A stretch of 64,000 nucleotides of DNA, taken from the NCBI GenBank assembly GCA_007570785.1, contig ML664161.1, positions 17,525,101 through 17,589,100 of the forward strand, given 5' to 3'. The stretch comes from Antilocapra americana (taxonomy: Eukaryota > Chordata > Mammalia > Artiodactyla > Antilocapridae). The notes under the pieces were generated by a model, which was not told the DNA's origin, made no database searches, and saw nothing but the letters and a program-made list of their open reading frames with translations. A program made the translations under genes and the position numbers. Every line of letters begins with the position of its first letter. Position 1 is the stretch's first letter. Shown here in pieces: positions 1 through 10,649 of the stretch.

Positions 1-1690
1 AACAATACAGAATTAAAATTATGCACAGGTAAAATAAGAAACTTAGCTTTATAAAAACGTAAATCGTATTTTGTCATTTGTTTACTGACATCCTATAACT
101 AAAAAATATTTTATTGGGAGAAAATGAAAGCCCTTAAAATGCAGATTTTCCAGGTGAGTAATATAGAAATACTGAGGACTTATAAATGTATTATTTTCTG
201 TTGATTCAGATGAAAATATGTAGAGCAAATTTTGGCTAAACACCAGCTGAATCTATTAACAGCAAACTTTTCACTATTCAGAACCACTTAAAATCTTTAT
301 TGCACATTTTTTACTACAGAAAGTATTGTATTACATCTTTTTTTCTGATCACTACCACCTGCCCTTTTCATTAAAACTTTAAGTGATAGTATTAAAATCT
401 TCAAATCTGTTTTCCAAATAATGGCACTAGTATTTTTCACATCAATTAAATTCTTTGAACCAACAAATAATTTAAAGCCTATTTAAGATTATGAAAGCAT
501 ATGTTTTCCACAATGGCTTTATTTACTTATTTATTTTTTATGTTTCCTGTGTGAACTCTGGAAGTAGGTAGCTGGAAGGGACATATTACTTTTACATTAA
601 TGCCAACTGGCTTTGGAGAGTAGCATGAACCCTGCTCCAGCAAGTCACCATTTTGAAGATGGGCCAGATGTTTGGCTGTGTTATGGTGGGCAGGAAAGTC
701 TCAAAATAACATGCTACAGTATGACTCATTAGCATATGTGTATGTGTGTGTCCCCAAGCAATATTTTCGGTCAATTGGTGCTTAAAAATACTGACAATAT
801 TTTACCTCAGCTTGAATCTTGTGGTTATCAACTGTGTATTTTCAAGAGAGACACAAAAAGGCAAATGACTAAAAACATGCATAACTAATGGAGGACTGTT
901 GCCCTTAAGGACTAGAAGTGGTTAACTAGGAGCCCAAATTGAGAATATTGCTGGACTAACTTAAATAGAACCCTGGGAAGTAACTAATATATATTTAAAA
1001 AATATGTATTTGTTGAACTAGTTGGTGCAGTTAGATCATGGAAAGGACAACACTGGACTTTTTGTTCCCATTGTTATGATCTTTCCTATAATGATGGGCT
1101 GCTATGCTTTTTATTACTCAAAGATACTGAAAAAGACATTATCCTCATTTCCCAATTTAGAGTGCTAAAAAGACATCAGGGTCACAGACACATGTAGATG
1201 GTAAAGTGTTTTAAAAATAGAGTGATGGATTCACTTTTATATTTTCCCAAGCTTCTACTTTAAAGCTGTGATTTTACCATATTAGGAGACATCTCTATTT
1301 TTCATGTGTTTGACTGACATTTTCACTTTTTTTCTTTACTTTTTGGGGGAAGGTTGTTTCCAGAGTGGAGTTCTGGCTTTCACAAAGTCATTTTGAGATC
1401 ATCTCTCCCCCATGGGAAGGTGAACAGGAAGGATCTGGAGGAAGCAGATTAAATTTGGGGTTCAAATACTTGTTTTAGAAAATAGGGAAAATGAAGGGAG
1501 TAGATGTAGAGTGAAAATGTGGAGCATCTTTTCTAAGAGATGCCCGTGATGCTGCAAGAGGGAGAGATCCTTTACTTTTCCCCTTCTAAGGATGGTGGTG
1601 TGGACCTTCAAGGTAAGGATGTATCAAACGTATCTTACTCAGAAAATCCACTACTTTAAAAAATGTTTAAAATTTAACATTCAAATAGAT
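1..1690. other. AT-rich sequence without recognisable feature
   Basis: No repeat family, RNA gene or convincing coding frame was recognised here. The longest frames are about 60 codons, as expected by chance in AT-rich DNA. Decayed old repeats may be present but are too diverged for me to name. Confidence 0.6.
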
Positions 1691-1699
1691 TCTATAATC

Positions 1700-2107
1700 T
1701 TGTTCTTCAAAATTCGAAACATATGAAAGATTATACAGTGAAAACCCTCTGTCTTCCTTCACTTCCTACCTCCCATCACTGAATTCCTCGTTCAAGAAGC
1801 AGCAAATCTGATTAATTTCTTTTGTTATCTTTCCAGAGATATTTTATATTTTTCCAAGCAAATTTATATACTTTTTATTCTCTTTTACATAAATGATAGC
1901 ATAACATACTCACTGTTCTGCATCTTGCTTTTTCACTTGATACAAGTTGGAACCCTTTCTTTATTTATACAAAAAAGGAATCTCTGTTCTATTTTTATGG
2001 TTGCATGGTATTTCATTGTGAGAATGTACTATAAATTATTCCATCAGCTGAGTATTGATAAATATTTAGGTTGCTTCCAATCTTTTGTTCTTATATAAAT
2101 ATAAGAA
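1700..2107 (-). repeat. Ancient L1 3' fragment
   Basis: Read on the minus strand this resembles the 3' end and last part of ORF2 of an old mammalian L1. The tell-tale plus-strand text is the run 'gcatggtatttcattgtg' followed by an 'aggttgcttccaatctttt' segment. It is heavily diverged and has no usable reading frame. The exact L1M subfamily is uncertain. Confidence 0.65.
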
Positions 2108-2545
2108 CCCTTGTGTATAGCTGGTGGGAATGTGAGATAGTGTGGCCACTGTGGGAAACAGTTTAGTGCTTCCTCAAAAAATTGAACACAGAATTGCCAT
2201 GTTTGTGCTAAGCTGCTTCAGTCATGTCTGACTCTGTGTGACCCCGTGGACTGTAGCCTGCCAGCCTCCTCTGTCCATGGGATTCTCTAGGCAAGAATAC
2301 TGGAGTGGGTTGCCATTTCCTGTTCCAGGGGATCCTCCCACGTCTCTTATGTCTCCTGCTTTGGCAGGCAGGTTCTAGCGCCGCCTGGGAAGCCCCAAGT
2401 GAGCTAACTAAGTAAGGCAAATTCATAGAGACAGGAAGTAGAGTAGTAGTTACCAGGGGCAAAGAGGTAGGGATGTGAGTTTTTAAAAAAAACTTCTGGA
2501 AATAGATAGTGAAGTGATTATACAACTATATGATTGTACTTTAAA
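2108..2545 (+). repeat. Ancient L1 fragment (+), split by a SINE
   Basis: Plus-strand L1 ORF2/3' end. The part before the SINE carries the 'ctggtgggaatgtgaga...ccactgtgggaaaca' block typical of the L1 ORF2 tail. The part after it (from about 2396) carries the 3'UTR-type text 'gacaggaagtagagtagtagttaccagggg'-like. The Bov-tA at 2205-2395 separates the two halves. It is oriented opposite to the L1 pieces on either side. Confidence 0.6.
2205..2395 (-). repeat. Bov-tA SINE
   Basis: Minus-strand ruminant tRNA-Glu-derived SINE. The plus strand reads from the BovA tail ('gtctgactctgtgtgacccc') through 'caagaatactggagtgggttg' to the tRNA-like head, which ends 'gggaagcccc'. It interrupts an L1 fragment. 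Confidence 0.85.
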
Positions 2546-3166
2546 TTTTTAAAAATTTAAGTTTAAATTGAATTATAATTGACATATAATATTATAGTAA
2601 TTTAAGGTATATGACATAATGATTCAATATTTTTGTACATTAAAAAATGATCACCACAGAAAGTCTGGTTACCGTCTGTCACTGTATATAATTATTACAG
2701 TATTATTGACTGCATTCTCTATGCTGAACATTACATTCTTATAATATTTGTTTTATAGCTGGAAGTTTGTACATCTTAATTCCCTTCACCTGTTTTGCCT
2801 TTTCTCCTCTCCTCCCATCCCTCTGGCAATCACCAATTTGTTCTCTGTATCTACCAGTCTTTTTCTATTTTTTGTTTGTTTTTTTTCAGATTCTACCTAT
2901 AAGTGAAATTATATGGTATTTGCCTTTGTCTGACTTATTTCACTTAAGGTAATACCCTCTAGATCTATCCATTTTGTTGCAAATAGAAATATTTCATTCC
3001 TTTTAGTAGCTGAATAATATCCCATTGTATGTATGTATGTATGCATATATAGAAATGTTTTCTTTATCTAGTCATCTCTTGATAGACACTTAGGTTGCTT
3101 CCATATCTTGGCTATTGTAATTAGTGCTGCAGTAAACATAGGTGTACATGTATCTTTTCAAATTGT

Positions 3167-3357
3167 TGCTGTTGTCCATTTGCTAAGTTGCGTCTGACTG
3201 TTTGTGGCCCCAAGGACTATAGCATGCCAGGCTTCCCTGTCCTTCACCATCTCCTGGAGCTTGCTCAAACTCATGTCCTTTGAGTCAGAGATGCCATCCA
3301 ATCATCTGTCCTCTGTCGTCCCCTTCTCCTCCTGCCTTCAATCTTTCTCAGCATCAG
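3167..3357 (-). repeat. BovB LINE 3' end fragment
   Basis: 5'-truncated BovB 3' end, about 190 bp, read on the minus strand. It is inserted in L1. The flanks share CTTTTCAAATT on both sides (about 3153 and 3361), consistent with a target-site duplication. The BovB text itself ends in 'gggtctttt', so part of this could be microhomology. Confidence 0.8.
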
Positions 3358-3435
3358 GGTCTTTTCAAATTAGTGTTTTCATTTTCTTCAGATAAATATC
3401 AAAGTAGAATTGCTGGATTGTATGGTAGTTAGAAG

Positions 3436-3655
3436 GGCTCCCAGCTGACTCAGCAGTAGAGTCCACATGTAATACAGGAGACATGGGTTCGATCTGCTGG
3501 GTCGGAAATATCCCCTGGAGGGGGAAGTGGCGACCTACTCCAGCACACTTGCCAGAAAAATCCCATGGACAGAGGAGCCTGGCAGGCTACAGTCCAGGGG
3601 GCTGCAAAGAGTTGGACACGGCTGAGTACACACATGCACACACATACACAGTAAT
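3436..3655 (+). repeat. Bov-tA SINE
   Basis: Plus-strand SINE from a tRNA-like head ('agggctcccagctgactcag') to the BovA tail ('gttggacacggctgag') and a short CA-rich tail. L1 sequence resumes directly after it. Several differences from consensus suggest moderate age. Confidence 0.85.
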
Positions 3656-4308
3656 TAGTGTTTTGAAAAAGCTCCTTAGTGTTTTCCATAATGGCTGCAC
3701 CAATTTATATTCTCACCAACTGTGCTCGAGGGTTCCCGTTTCTCCACATCATTCCCAACACTTGTTATTTCTTGTCCTTTTAATAATAGCTATTCTGACA
3801 GGTGTGAGATGACATCTTATTGTGGTCTTGATTTTTATTTCCCTGGTGATTACTGAAATTGAGCTTCTTTTCATGTGCTTGTTAGCAATTGGTATATCTT
3901 CTTTGGAAAAATGTCTACTCAGTTTCTCTGACCATTTTTGAAAAATGGATTCAGGGTCTTTTGTGGTTCCACGCAAATTTTAGAATTATTTCTTCTAGTT
4001 CTGTGAAAAATGATGTTGGTATTTTGATAGAGATTGTGAATCTATTTTGAATCTATAGATTGCTTTGAGTAGTATGGAATTTTAACAATATCGATTGTTT
4101 CAATCCATGAGTATGATACATTTTTTTATTTATTTGTGTCACCTTCAGTTTTTTTCTCAATACCTTATAGTTTTCAGAGAGCAAGTCTTTCCCTTCTTTG
4201 GGTAAATTTAATTCCAGGCATTTATTATTTTTGATATAATTTTAAATGCAATTGCTTTCTTAATATTTATTTTTGATAATTTGCTATTAGCATATAGAAA
4301 TGCCGGAT

Positions 4309-4754
4309 TTTTTTAATATCGGAGGACAATTGCTTTACAATGTTGTATTAGTTTCTGCTGTACAACAGTGTGAATTAGCTATAAGTATACATATATCCCT
4401 TCCTTCTTGAGCCAGCCTTTCATAGCCCCCCACCCCGGGTCATCACAGAACACTGAGCTGAGCTCCCTGTGTTATGTAGCAGTTTCCCACTAGGTATCTA
4501 TTTTACACATAAGTCAAAGTAGTTAAGGCATGTCCAACTCTTGAGACCCCATGGACTGTAACCCACCAGGCTCCTCTGTCCATAGCATTCTCCAGGCAAA
4601 AATATTGGAGTGGGTTGCCATTTCCTTCTCCAGGGGATCTTCCCCATCCTAGGATTGAGCCCAGGTCTCCTGCATTGCAGGTTGATTCTTCACCCAACTG
4701 AGCTATGAGGGAAGCCCTATTTTACATGGTAGTATACAGTAAGTTGAAACAGAA
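4309..4754 (-). repeat. Ruminant L1 3' end (-), split by a SINE
   Basis: Minus-strand L1 3'UTR of the older ruminant type ('attgctttacaatgttgt', 'catcacagaacactgagctg'). A Bov-tA at 4509-4716 interrupts it, and CTATTTTACA flanks the SINE on both sides as a target duplication. The L1 then breaks into an opposite-strand piece near 4755. Confidence 0.8.
4509..4716 (-). repeat. Bov-tA SINE with target duplication
   Basis: Minus-strand Bov-tA; on the plus strand the head ends 'gagggaagccc'. The target duplication CTATTTTACA is visible before (about 4498) and after (about 4717). The host is an L1 3'UTR, so the SINE is the younger of the two. Confidence 0.9.
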
Positions 4755-5074
4755 AAACAAATATTGTATATTAATGCATATATATGGAATCTAGAAAAAT
4801 AGTACTGATGACCTATTTGCAGAGCAGGAACAGAGAGACAGAGGTAGAGAGCAGACTTATTGACACAGCAAGGGGGAAAGAGGGTGGGATGAATTGAGAC
4901 AGTAAAACTGACATACGGTGGGATGAATTGAGAGAGTAGCACTGACGCCCTTATGTGGCCCTTACGTCAATGCTGCTCTCTCAATTCATCCCACTCTCTT
5001 TCCCGCCAGCTGTGTTCACAAGTCTGCTCTCTACCTCTGCCTGTTTGTTCCTGCACTGCAAATAAGTCATCAGT
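4755..5074. repeat. L1 3'UTR foldback (inverted repeat)
   Basis: Plus-strand L1 sequence at 4755-4947 is followed after a 17-base spacer (4948-4964) by an inverted copy at 4965-5074. The arms share the 'gtgggatgaattgaga' block, the 'gaggtagagagcagactt' block and 'ctgatgac(c/t)tatttgcag'. The left arm also holds a 34-bp tandem duplication (4883-4899 repeated at 4917-4933), absent from the right arm. The transcript would fold into a hairpin of about 110 bp. Confidence 0.8.
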
Positions 5075-5195
5075 GCTTTTTTCGGCCATGCTGTGCAGCA
5101 TGCAGGCTCCTTAGTTCCCTGACCAGGGATTGAACCCACTACCCCTGCAATGGAAGCACAAAGTCCTAACCTCTGGACCACCAGGGAATTTCCTA
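5075..5195 (-). repeat. CHR-type SINE (cetartiodactyl)
   Basis: Minus-strand head of a CHR SINE: 'ggccatgctgtgcagcatg', 'ttagttccctgaccaggga' and a terminal 'accaccagggaatttcc'. It lies directly against the L1 foldback and is 5' or internally short (about 120 bp). Confidence 0.8.
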
Positions 5196-6945
5196 GCAGC
5201 TTTTAAAGTAAGTAGATGTATACAGTCCAATGGGGCTGCAGTAGGGATCCCTGGAAACTGGTGTAATCAAAGGCAACTTGCAGATAGCTGTGACGGAACA
5301 GTTGATCTCCAGGGCTCTGTTTGAGCAAGTTTGGGCAAATCTTCGGTGTAGTTTAGGCCAGGGCTTCACACACGTGTCCACTGAGGTCTCTTTCCAGCAG
5401 TAGAGAGCAACACATACGCACATGCAACCTGGTGAGAAAGCACAGTGATCAAGGAATGCCATACTTTGAAGTCTCCAGGTTTTATCTTAAAATTAAGTGA
5501 TTATTTTAATAATCTAATGGCAATTTGATAAACTATTGATGCTTATTTAAAGTGACAAGGTTTTTTAGTATTTACTGTCAAATGAAGGTGTGTTATTGTC
5601 TGCAACTACGAGGTGTCTCTGGCACACCATCTTAACGGACTTCACTTGGAGGAGGACTGGCTAAATAAGACTGATGTGGTTTAGAATATTTGAAGGCCAC
5701 TTGAAATAGTTATTGTCATACCAGGTTCAGGGGTGAGAGGGTTCAGAAGGCAGTCTTTGCCAACCTTCAGTTTAGGGCTGACCACACTTTCTAGTGCTGC
5801 TTTCAGTCACAGCCACATGAGATCCCTGTGTGTGGAAAGGGATGGGAGCTCTTCTACAAGCCATGTGGACAAATACAATGCCACCAAGGTGACCAGTGGT
5901 GACCCTCTGCTCCTGGGGTTCTAAGTTAATGGGAATTGAACCCCAGTCCGTGGAGGTTCCCCTTATTTCTTTACATTTCTACGGACTTATTTACTTTAGG
6001 CTTCCTCTGGTTTAGCGTTTGGAATCTGTGAATGTTTTCTGTTTTGTTTTTGTTCACTTGGATGCAAAATTCAATGCCTCCACTAGTTTACTACCCCAAA
6101 TCTACTCACACCAAGCATTTCCTGAGTTTATAACTTGATTGAATATTTCAGCCTCCCAACAATTTCACTAGCCCCACCACTTCCCTCCCTGCCCTGACTT
6201 TCTTTTCTTCCACTCCTTCCCTCTTGAAAGCAAACAGATTTCTCTCTCTCTAGTTTCTGTCCTCTAGTTTCACCCTCTCCTCTGAATCCTTGGCCTCAGG
6301 TGATACTCCTGCTCTGCAGCGCTCACCTACTGCAAGCAGGGCTACTAAAGCATTTTCCAACAAAGGCAGTTCTCTCACTAAGAGAAATTCTCATACCAGC
6401 TGCCAAGAGAATAAAATGTTCTTCCTCTAACCCCCCTAATAATAAAGTAACAAAGGTCAAGAGTGATTTATTTTCTTTCTAAAAAATAAATTAGAACAGA
6501 TTCAAGGTTATCTCAGTAATAATAGCACTGTCTCTCTCCCTTGCATTCCATTATGCTGTCTTGAATGGGAGAGAAAGGCATGAAGTTATACAACTTGCTC
6601 AAAAGGAATGGAGTGTAGGTTGCTATCTGTGTATTGCAGGGGACAAAAGAGCTCCTCCACTTCGCCTGATGCCTGAAGAGTCATTACCTAGCATCTGCTT
6701 CTACATCCCCAAAGTTGGCTTTGCAACTTCCCAGAGCAACACATAGTACTTTGGACAATATTAACAATTCAGAAAATTATTTTTTGTGTTGAACTAATGT
6801 CAGCCTTCTGGAGCTTCCATTATTGTGTTCTAACCCTATTTGAATGAACTTGGACCTGACTAATTTGATTTGAGTTACATTAACCCAGTGTTGTATATTC
6901 TCTATCCTAAAACATATATGTGAGAAACCACTTCTTGCTCAGATT
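5196..6945. other. Unassigned, mostly unique DNA
   Basis: No repeat family or gene recognised. The frames here (up to about 89 codons) have no recognisable domain and overlap each other on both strands. Confidence 0.5.
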
Positions 6946-6949
6946 GTCT

Positions 6950-7265
6950 TGGTGGCTTCCATTACCCAGAGAATAAAATTTTACTTCCTTAGCATAGCAG
7001 TCAATGTCCTTGGTAAGCTTCTTCAAACATCCCTTTTCATCTTAACCCTCTGTTTTCCCCTTGTCTTGTGTCTCCTGATGTTTGAGTTTCTCTAATTCCT
7101 TAGGTAGATATGTCACTCTATTTGGTTTAGTTCTGCTTTCCCACCATTATAAAAACCTTCCCAAACTGCTCCATCTCCACTTGTCAGCACCTTATTTATT
7201 TTCCCATGATGTTTTCACTGTGAAGCCTTCTTTGGTTTCTCCTGTGAAATGAGTTTTGCTTACTT
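6950..7265 (+). repeat. L2 LINE fragment
   Basis: Plus-strand L2-like text: 'agaataaaattttacttcc' and 'ttagcatagcagtcaatgtc' match the L2 block encoding its C-terminal end. Diverged. It appears to continue after the later insertions at 7905-8055. Confidence 0.6.
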
Positions 7266-7283
7266 TACTTTTTTTTTTTATCG

Positions 7284-7317
<34 letters not shown>

Positions 7318-7321
7318 TATA
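7284..7321. repeat. (TA)n microsatellite
   Basis: About 38 bp of TA dinucleotides with one TG interruption, directly beside the A/T tail end of the following minus-strand L1. It probably grew from that tail. Confidence 0.95.
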
Positions 7322-7552
7322 AATTTTCTTTACATTATCATGTTGGTTTTGCCATACATTGACATGAATCTGCCATGGATATTCATGTGTTCCCCTTCCA
7401 GAACCCCCCTCCCACCTCCCTCCTGATTCCCTCTCTCTGGGTCATCCCGGTGCACTAGCCGTGAGCATCAAACCTGGGCTGGCAATTGATTTCACATATG
7501 ATAATTAACATGTTTCAATGCCGTTCTCCCATATCATCCCCCCCTTGCCCTT
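7322..7552 (-). repeat. Ruminant L1 3' end, 5'-truncated
   Basis: Minus-strand L1 3'UTR of the type with 'gacatgaatctgccatgg' and 'gggtcatcccggtgcac'. About 230 bp survive. It inserted between an L2 fragment and a hAT-like element. Confidence 0.88.
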
Positions 7553-7885
7553 AGACATGTGCTGCCACACAGTGTAGCCACTAGCCACATGTGATTCTTG
7601 AGCACTTGAAAAGTAGCTTGTCCATTTTTGAGATATTTTTTGAGATATGTGGCTAGTTCAAATTGAGATGTGCTGTTAAATATAAATGAAACACTAGATT
7701 CAGAGACTTCTTCATACAAAAAACAGGATATGGATATTTCATTAGTAATTTTTTACATTGATTCTGTGTTAAAATAAGATTTTGGCTATGTTGGTGTTCA
7801 TATAAAACTTTCTTAATTTCACCTTTTAAAGTGACTACTAGAAAATTTTAAATAAAACATCATAATTCTACTGGACAACCCTGCT
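7553..7885 (+). repeat. MER33-like hAT DNA element
   Basis: About 330 bp with the recognisable blocks 'ccactagccacatgtgat', 'aaattgagatgtgctgt', 'tagtaattttttacattga' and 'ctactagaaaatttta'. It ends near 'tactggacaaccctg', which pairs with an inverted terminal motif. I recall this family as MER33 (hAT-Charlie). The class is more certain than the name. Non-autonomous, no coding capacity. Confidence 0.65.
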
Positions 7886-7904
7886 TCCGATTATTGTATG
7901 TGAT

Positions 7905-8055
7905 TCAATGCTAAACACCTTGCATTATCACTCTGAGTGTGTTTTACTCTCTGATGCTAGAGTTTAGGTTCCCTGAACTCAGGAACCTGTAACCTCCTAT
8001 TCCTTACTACTCCCGACTTCCACTCAGTGGGTGTGCAACATATGCTAATTAAATA
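7905..8055 (+). repeat. L2 LINE 3' end fragment
   Basis: The text 'cactcagtgggtgtgcaac...atgctaattaaata' resembles the L2 3' terminus ('cacatagtaggtgctcaat'). It is probably the continuation of the L2 at 6950-7265, separated by the L1 and MER33-like insertions. Confidence 0.5.
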
Positions 8056-8385
8056 CAATAGAGAATATTTTCTCAAAAGAGGTAAGGAACTCAAATGCTT
8101 AAGAAAACAGGCAGGTAGGATAATTATATGAAATGTGCTAGGTATAAAAAGGATTTTGGTGTCAGGGACACAATAGGCTTAGAAATTGGCAAGCAGGGAC
8201 TATGTCAACTGGAGACTGGCTGCTCTGTAAAGGAGGCAACAACTTCTCCCTATCAGCTGAATTATTACCACATGGGAATGCAGGCCCAGGGTTGCCAAAG
8301 TTTCCAATTTTTCAAGAGAAACTGGATGTCTGGACTATCTGGACTTTTCTGCACATTTAACTGGTTTTTGTATGTTGGCTTAATT
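8056..8385. other. Unassigned sequence
   Basis: No gene or named repeat recognised. A segment around 8290-8345 looks like an old repeat but I cannot name it. Confidence 0.5.
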
Positions 8386-9397
8386 CTTTTTTTTTTTTAA
8401 TTTTCTTTACTTTATTGTGTTGGTTTTGCCATACAGTAACATGAAACCGCCATGGGTCTACACATGCTCCCCCTCCAGAACCCCACTCCCTCCCCCGTCC
8501 CGACTCCCTCCCCCTGGGACATCCCGGTGCACCAGCCCCGAGCATCAACCCTGGCCTGGCGATTGATTTCACATATGGTAATCAACATGTTTCAATGTCA
8601 TTCTCCCATATCATCCCACCCTTGCCCTCTTCCACAGAGTCCACATGTCCGTTCTATACATCTGCGTTCCTTTTTCTGTCTCTCATGCTGCATTCTCATT
8701 ACCATCTTTCTAAATTCCATATATATGCGTTAGTATACTGTATTATTGTTTTTCCTTCTGGCTTACTTCACTCTGGATAATAGGCTCCAGTTCCGTCGAC
8801 CTGAGTAAAACTGATTCAAATGAATTTTTTTTTTTTAATGCTGAGTAATATTCCATTGTGTGTATGTACCACAGCTTTCTTATCCATTCATCAGTTGATG
8901 GGCATCTAGGTTGCTTCCATGTCCTGGCTATTGTAAACAATGCGGCGATGAACATTGGGGTACACGTGGCTCTTTCAATTCTAGTTTCTTCGGTGTATAT
9001 GCCCAGCAGTGGGATTGCTGGGTCATATGGCAGGTCTATTTGCAGTTTTTTAAGGAATCTCCACACTGTTGTCCATAGTGGCTGTACTAGTTTGCATTCC
9101 CACCAACAGTGTAAGAGGGTTCCCTTTTCTCCACATCCTCTCCAGCATTTATTGCTTGTAGACTTTTGGATGGCAGCCATTCTGACTGGTGTAAAGTGGT
9201 ACCTCATTGTGGTTTTGATTTGCATTTCTCTGATAATGAGTGATGTTGAGCATCTTTTCATGTGTCTGTTAGCCATNNNNNNNNNNGGTATATTTCTCCA
9301 TCTATTTGTGTCCTCTTTGATTTCTTTCATCAGTGTTTTATAGTTTTCTATATACAAGTCTTTTGTTTCTTTAGGTAGAAATACTCCTAAGTATTTT
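8386..9397 (-). repeat. Ruminant L1 3' half (-) with N gap
   Basis: Young-looking L1 on the minus strand, from a poly-T start (A-tail) through the 3'UTR into the ORF2 C-terminal region. Minus-strand translation gives recognisable ORF2 tail motifs, such as '[18 protein letters not shown]' and '[13 protein letters not shown]'. Ten N at 9277-9286 interrupt it. Across the N the L1 consensus position jumps several hundred bases upstream, to the region ending 'taggtagaaatactcctaag'. Any protein read across the N is not meaningful. Confidence 0.9.
9277..9286. other. Assembly gap (10 N)
   Basis: Ten N inside L1. The flanking text ('gttagccat' and 'ggtatatttctccatc') is separated by 699 visible bases in the L1 copy at 34.5-36.2 kb (35424 to 36124), and that copy holds a gap of its own. 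The placeholder therefore understates the missing length. Confidence 0.97.
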
Positions 9398-10196
9398 TCA
9401 AAACCACAATGAGATATCACTTTACACCACTCACAATCGCTGCAATCCAAAAATCTATAAGTAATAAATGCTGGAGAGGATGTGGAGAAAAGGGAACTCT
9501 CTCACACTGTTGGTGGGATTGCAAACTAGTACAGCCACTATGGAAAACAGTGTGGAGGTTCCTTAAAAAACTGGAAATAGACCTGCCATATGACCCAGCA
9601 ATCCCACTGCTGGGCATATACACCGAGGAAACCAGAATTGAAAGAGCCACGTGTACCCCAATGTTTATCACCACTTTGTTTACAATAGCCAGGACATGGA
9701 AGCAACCTAGATGCCCATCAACTGACGAATGGATAAGAAAGCTGTGGTACATATACACAATGGAATATTACTCAGCATTAAAAAAAATTCATTTGAATCA
9801 GTCTACTCAGATGGACAAAACTGGAGCCCATTATTCAGAGTGAAGTAAGTCAGAAGCAAAAACAACAATACAGTATACTAATGCATACATATGGAATTTA
9901 GAAAGACAGTAATGAGAATGCAGCACGAGAGACAGCAAAAGGAACGCAGATGTATAGAACAGACTTGTGGACTCTGTGGATGAGGGAAAGGGTGGGATGA
10001 TATGGGAGAATGGCATTGAAACATGTTAATTACCATATGTCTAATCAATCGTCAGCTCAGGATTGATGCTCGGGGCTGGTGCAACAAGATTTCCCGGGGG
10101 GAGGGAAGAGGGCGGGGGGTTCTGGAGGGGGAGCATATGTTAAACCCATGGTGATATCATGTCATTGTATGGCAAAACTAATAAAAAAAAAAGAAA
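9398..10196 (+). repeat. Ruminant L1 3' half (+), head to head with the previous L1
   Basis: Plus-strand L1 from the ORF2 tail to an A-tail near 10183. A frame of 144 codons at 9409-9843 carries L1 ORF2 C-terminal motifs ('[18 protein letters not shown]', '[14 protein letters not shown]'). The sequence starts at 9398, in the middle of ORF2, exactly where the opposite-strand copy ends. Both copies keep their own 3' ends, so simple twin-priming of one L1 does not explain the pair. Confidence 0.92.
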
Positions 10197-10450
10197 TTTT
10201 TCAATGGGAAAATACAACTAGAATTCCAGATAACAAAAAACTGTCATATTTCATGTTCCTTTCCCTAGTCTGCGTGCATTTGACTGTTCCATGTAATTGT
10301 AATTATAATATAGATAAAATTTAGTGTGATCTTTGTGACAACATACTCTATTTCCTCATATTTCTGAATCATTTCAAGCACTAGTATTGTATATGACTGT
10401 GTAACTATCCATTAAATATAGGCATCATAATTAAACATTTTTCTATTGCT
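10197..10450. other. AT-rich sequence, no feature seen
   Basis: Short stretch between an L1 A-tail and a SINE. Nothing recognised. Confidence 0.5.
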
Positions 10451-10649
10451 GGCATGTCAGTCACTTAGTCATTTCTGACTCCTTGCAAGTCCATGGACTG
10501 TAGCCCACCAGGCTCCTCTGTCCATGGGATTTTCCAGGCAAGAATATTGGAGTGGGTTGCCATTTCCTTCTCCAGGAGATCTTCCTGATCCAGGGGTCAA
10601 ACCCAGGTCTCCAGGATTTCAGGCAGTTTCTTAACCGTCTGAGCCACCA
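10451..10649 (-). repeat. Bov-tA SINE fused to BovB
   Basis: Minus-strand Bov-tA with intact BovA part and most of the tRNA-like head. The head stops at 'gagccaccag', without the usual 'ggaagccc'. BovB sequence begins at the next base, so one element truncated or joined the other. Confidence 0.88.

Larger units (their letters stand above)
2546..4308 (-). repeat. L1 LINE (-), interrupted by BovB and Bov-tA
   Basis: Minus-strand L1 running from the 3'UTR (about 2546-2990) into the ORF2 tail. Typical markers are 'ggttgcttccatatcttggctattgtaa', split by insertions, and later 'tttctccacatcattcccaacacttgtt'-like text. BovB (3167-3357) and Bov-tA (3436-3655) cut it into three parts that join in order. 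A jump near 3940-3990 indicates an internal deletion. The frames are broken throughout. Confidence 0.8.

Noticed and set aside
1040..1130. Possible coding exon in a hydrophobic-looking stretch
   Set aside because: There is no open frame of useful length and no splice context; it is ordinary AT-rich DNA.
2208..2525. 105-codon frame with 'HGQRRLAGYSPRGHTESDMT'
   Set aside because: This peptide is what Bov-tA/BOV-A SINEs encode by chance in one frame. It recurs at many SINEs in the window.
8743..9450. 235-codon minus-strand frame
   Set aside because: It is L1 ORF2 tail read across ten N, so the joined protein is not real.
8386..10196. Twin-primed single L1
   Set aside because: Both arms keep their own 3' ends and tails, whereas twin-priming would leave only one.
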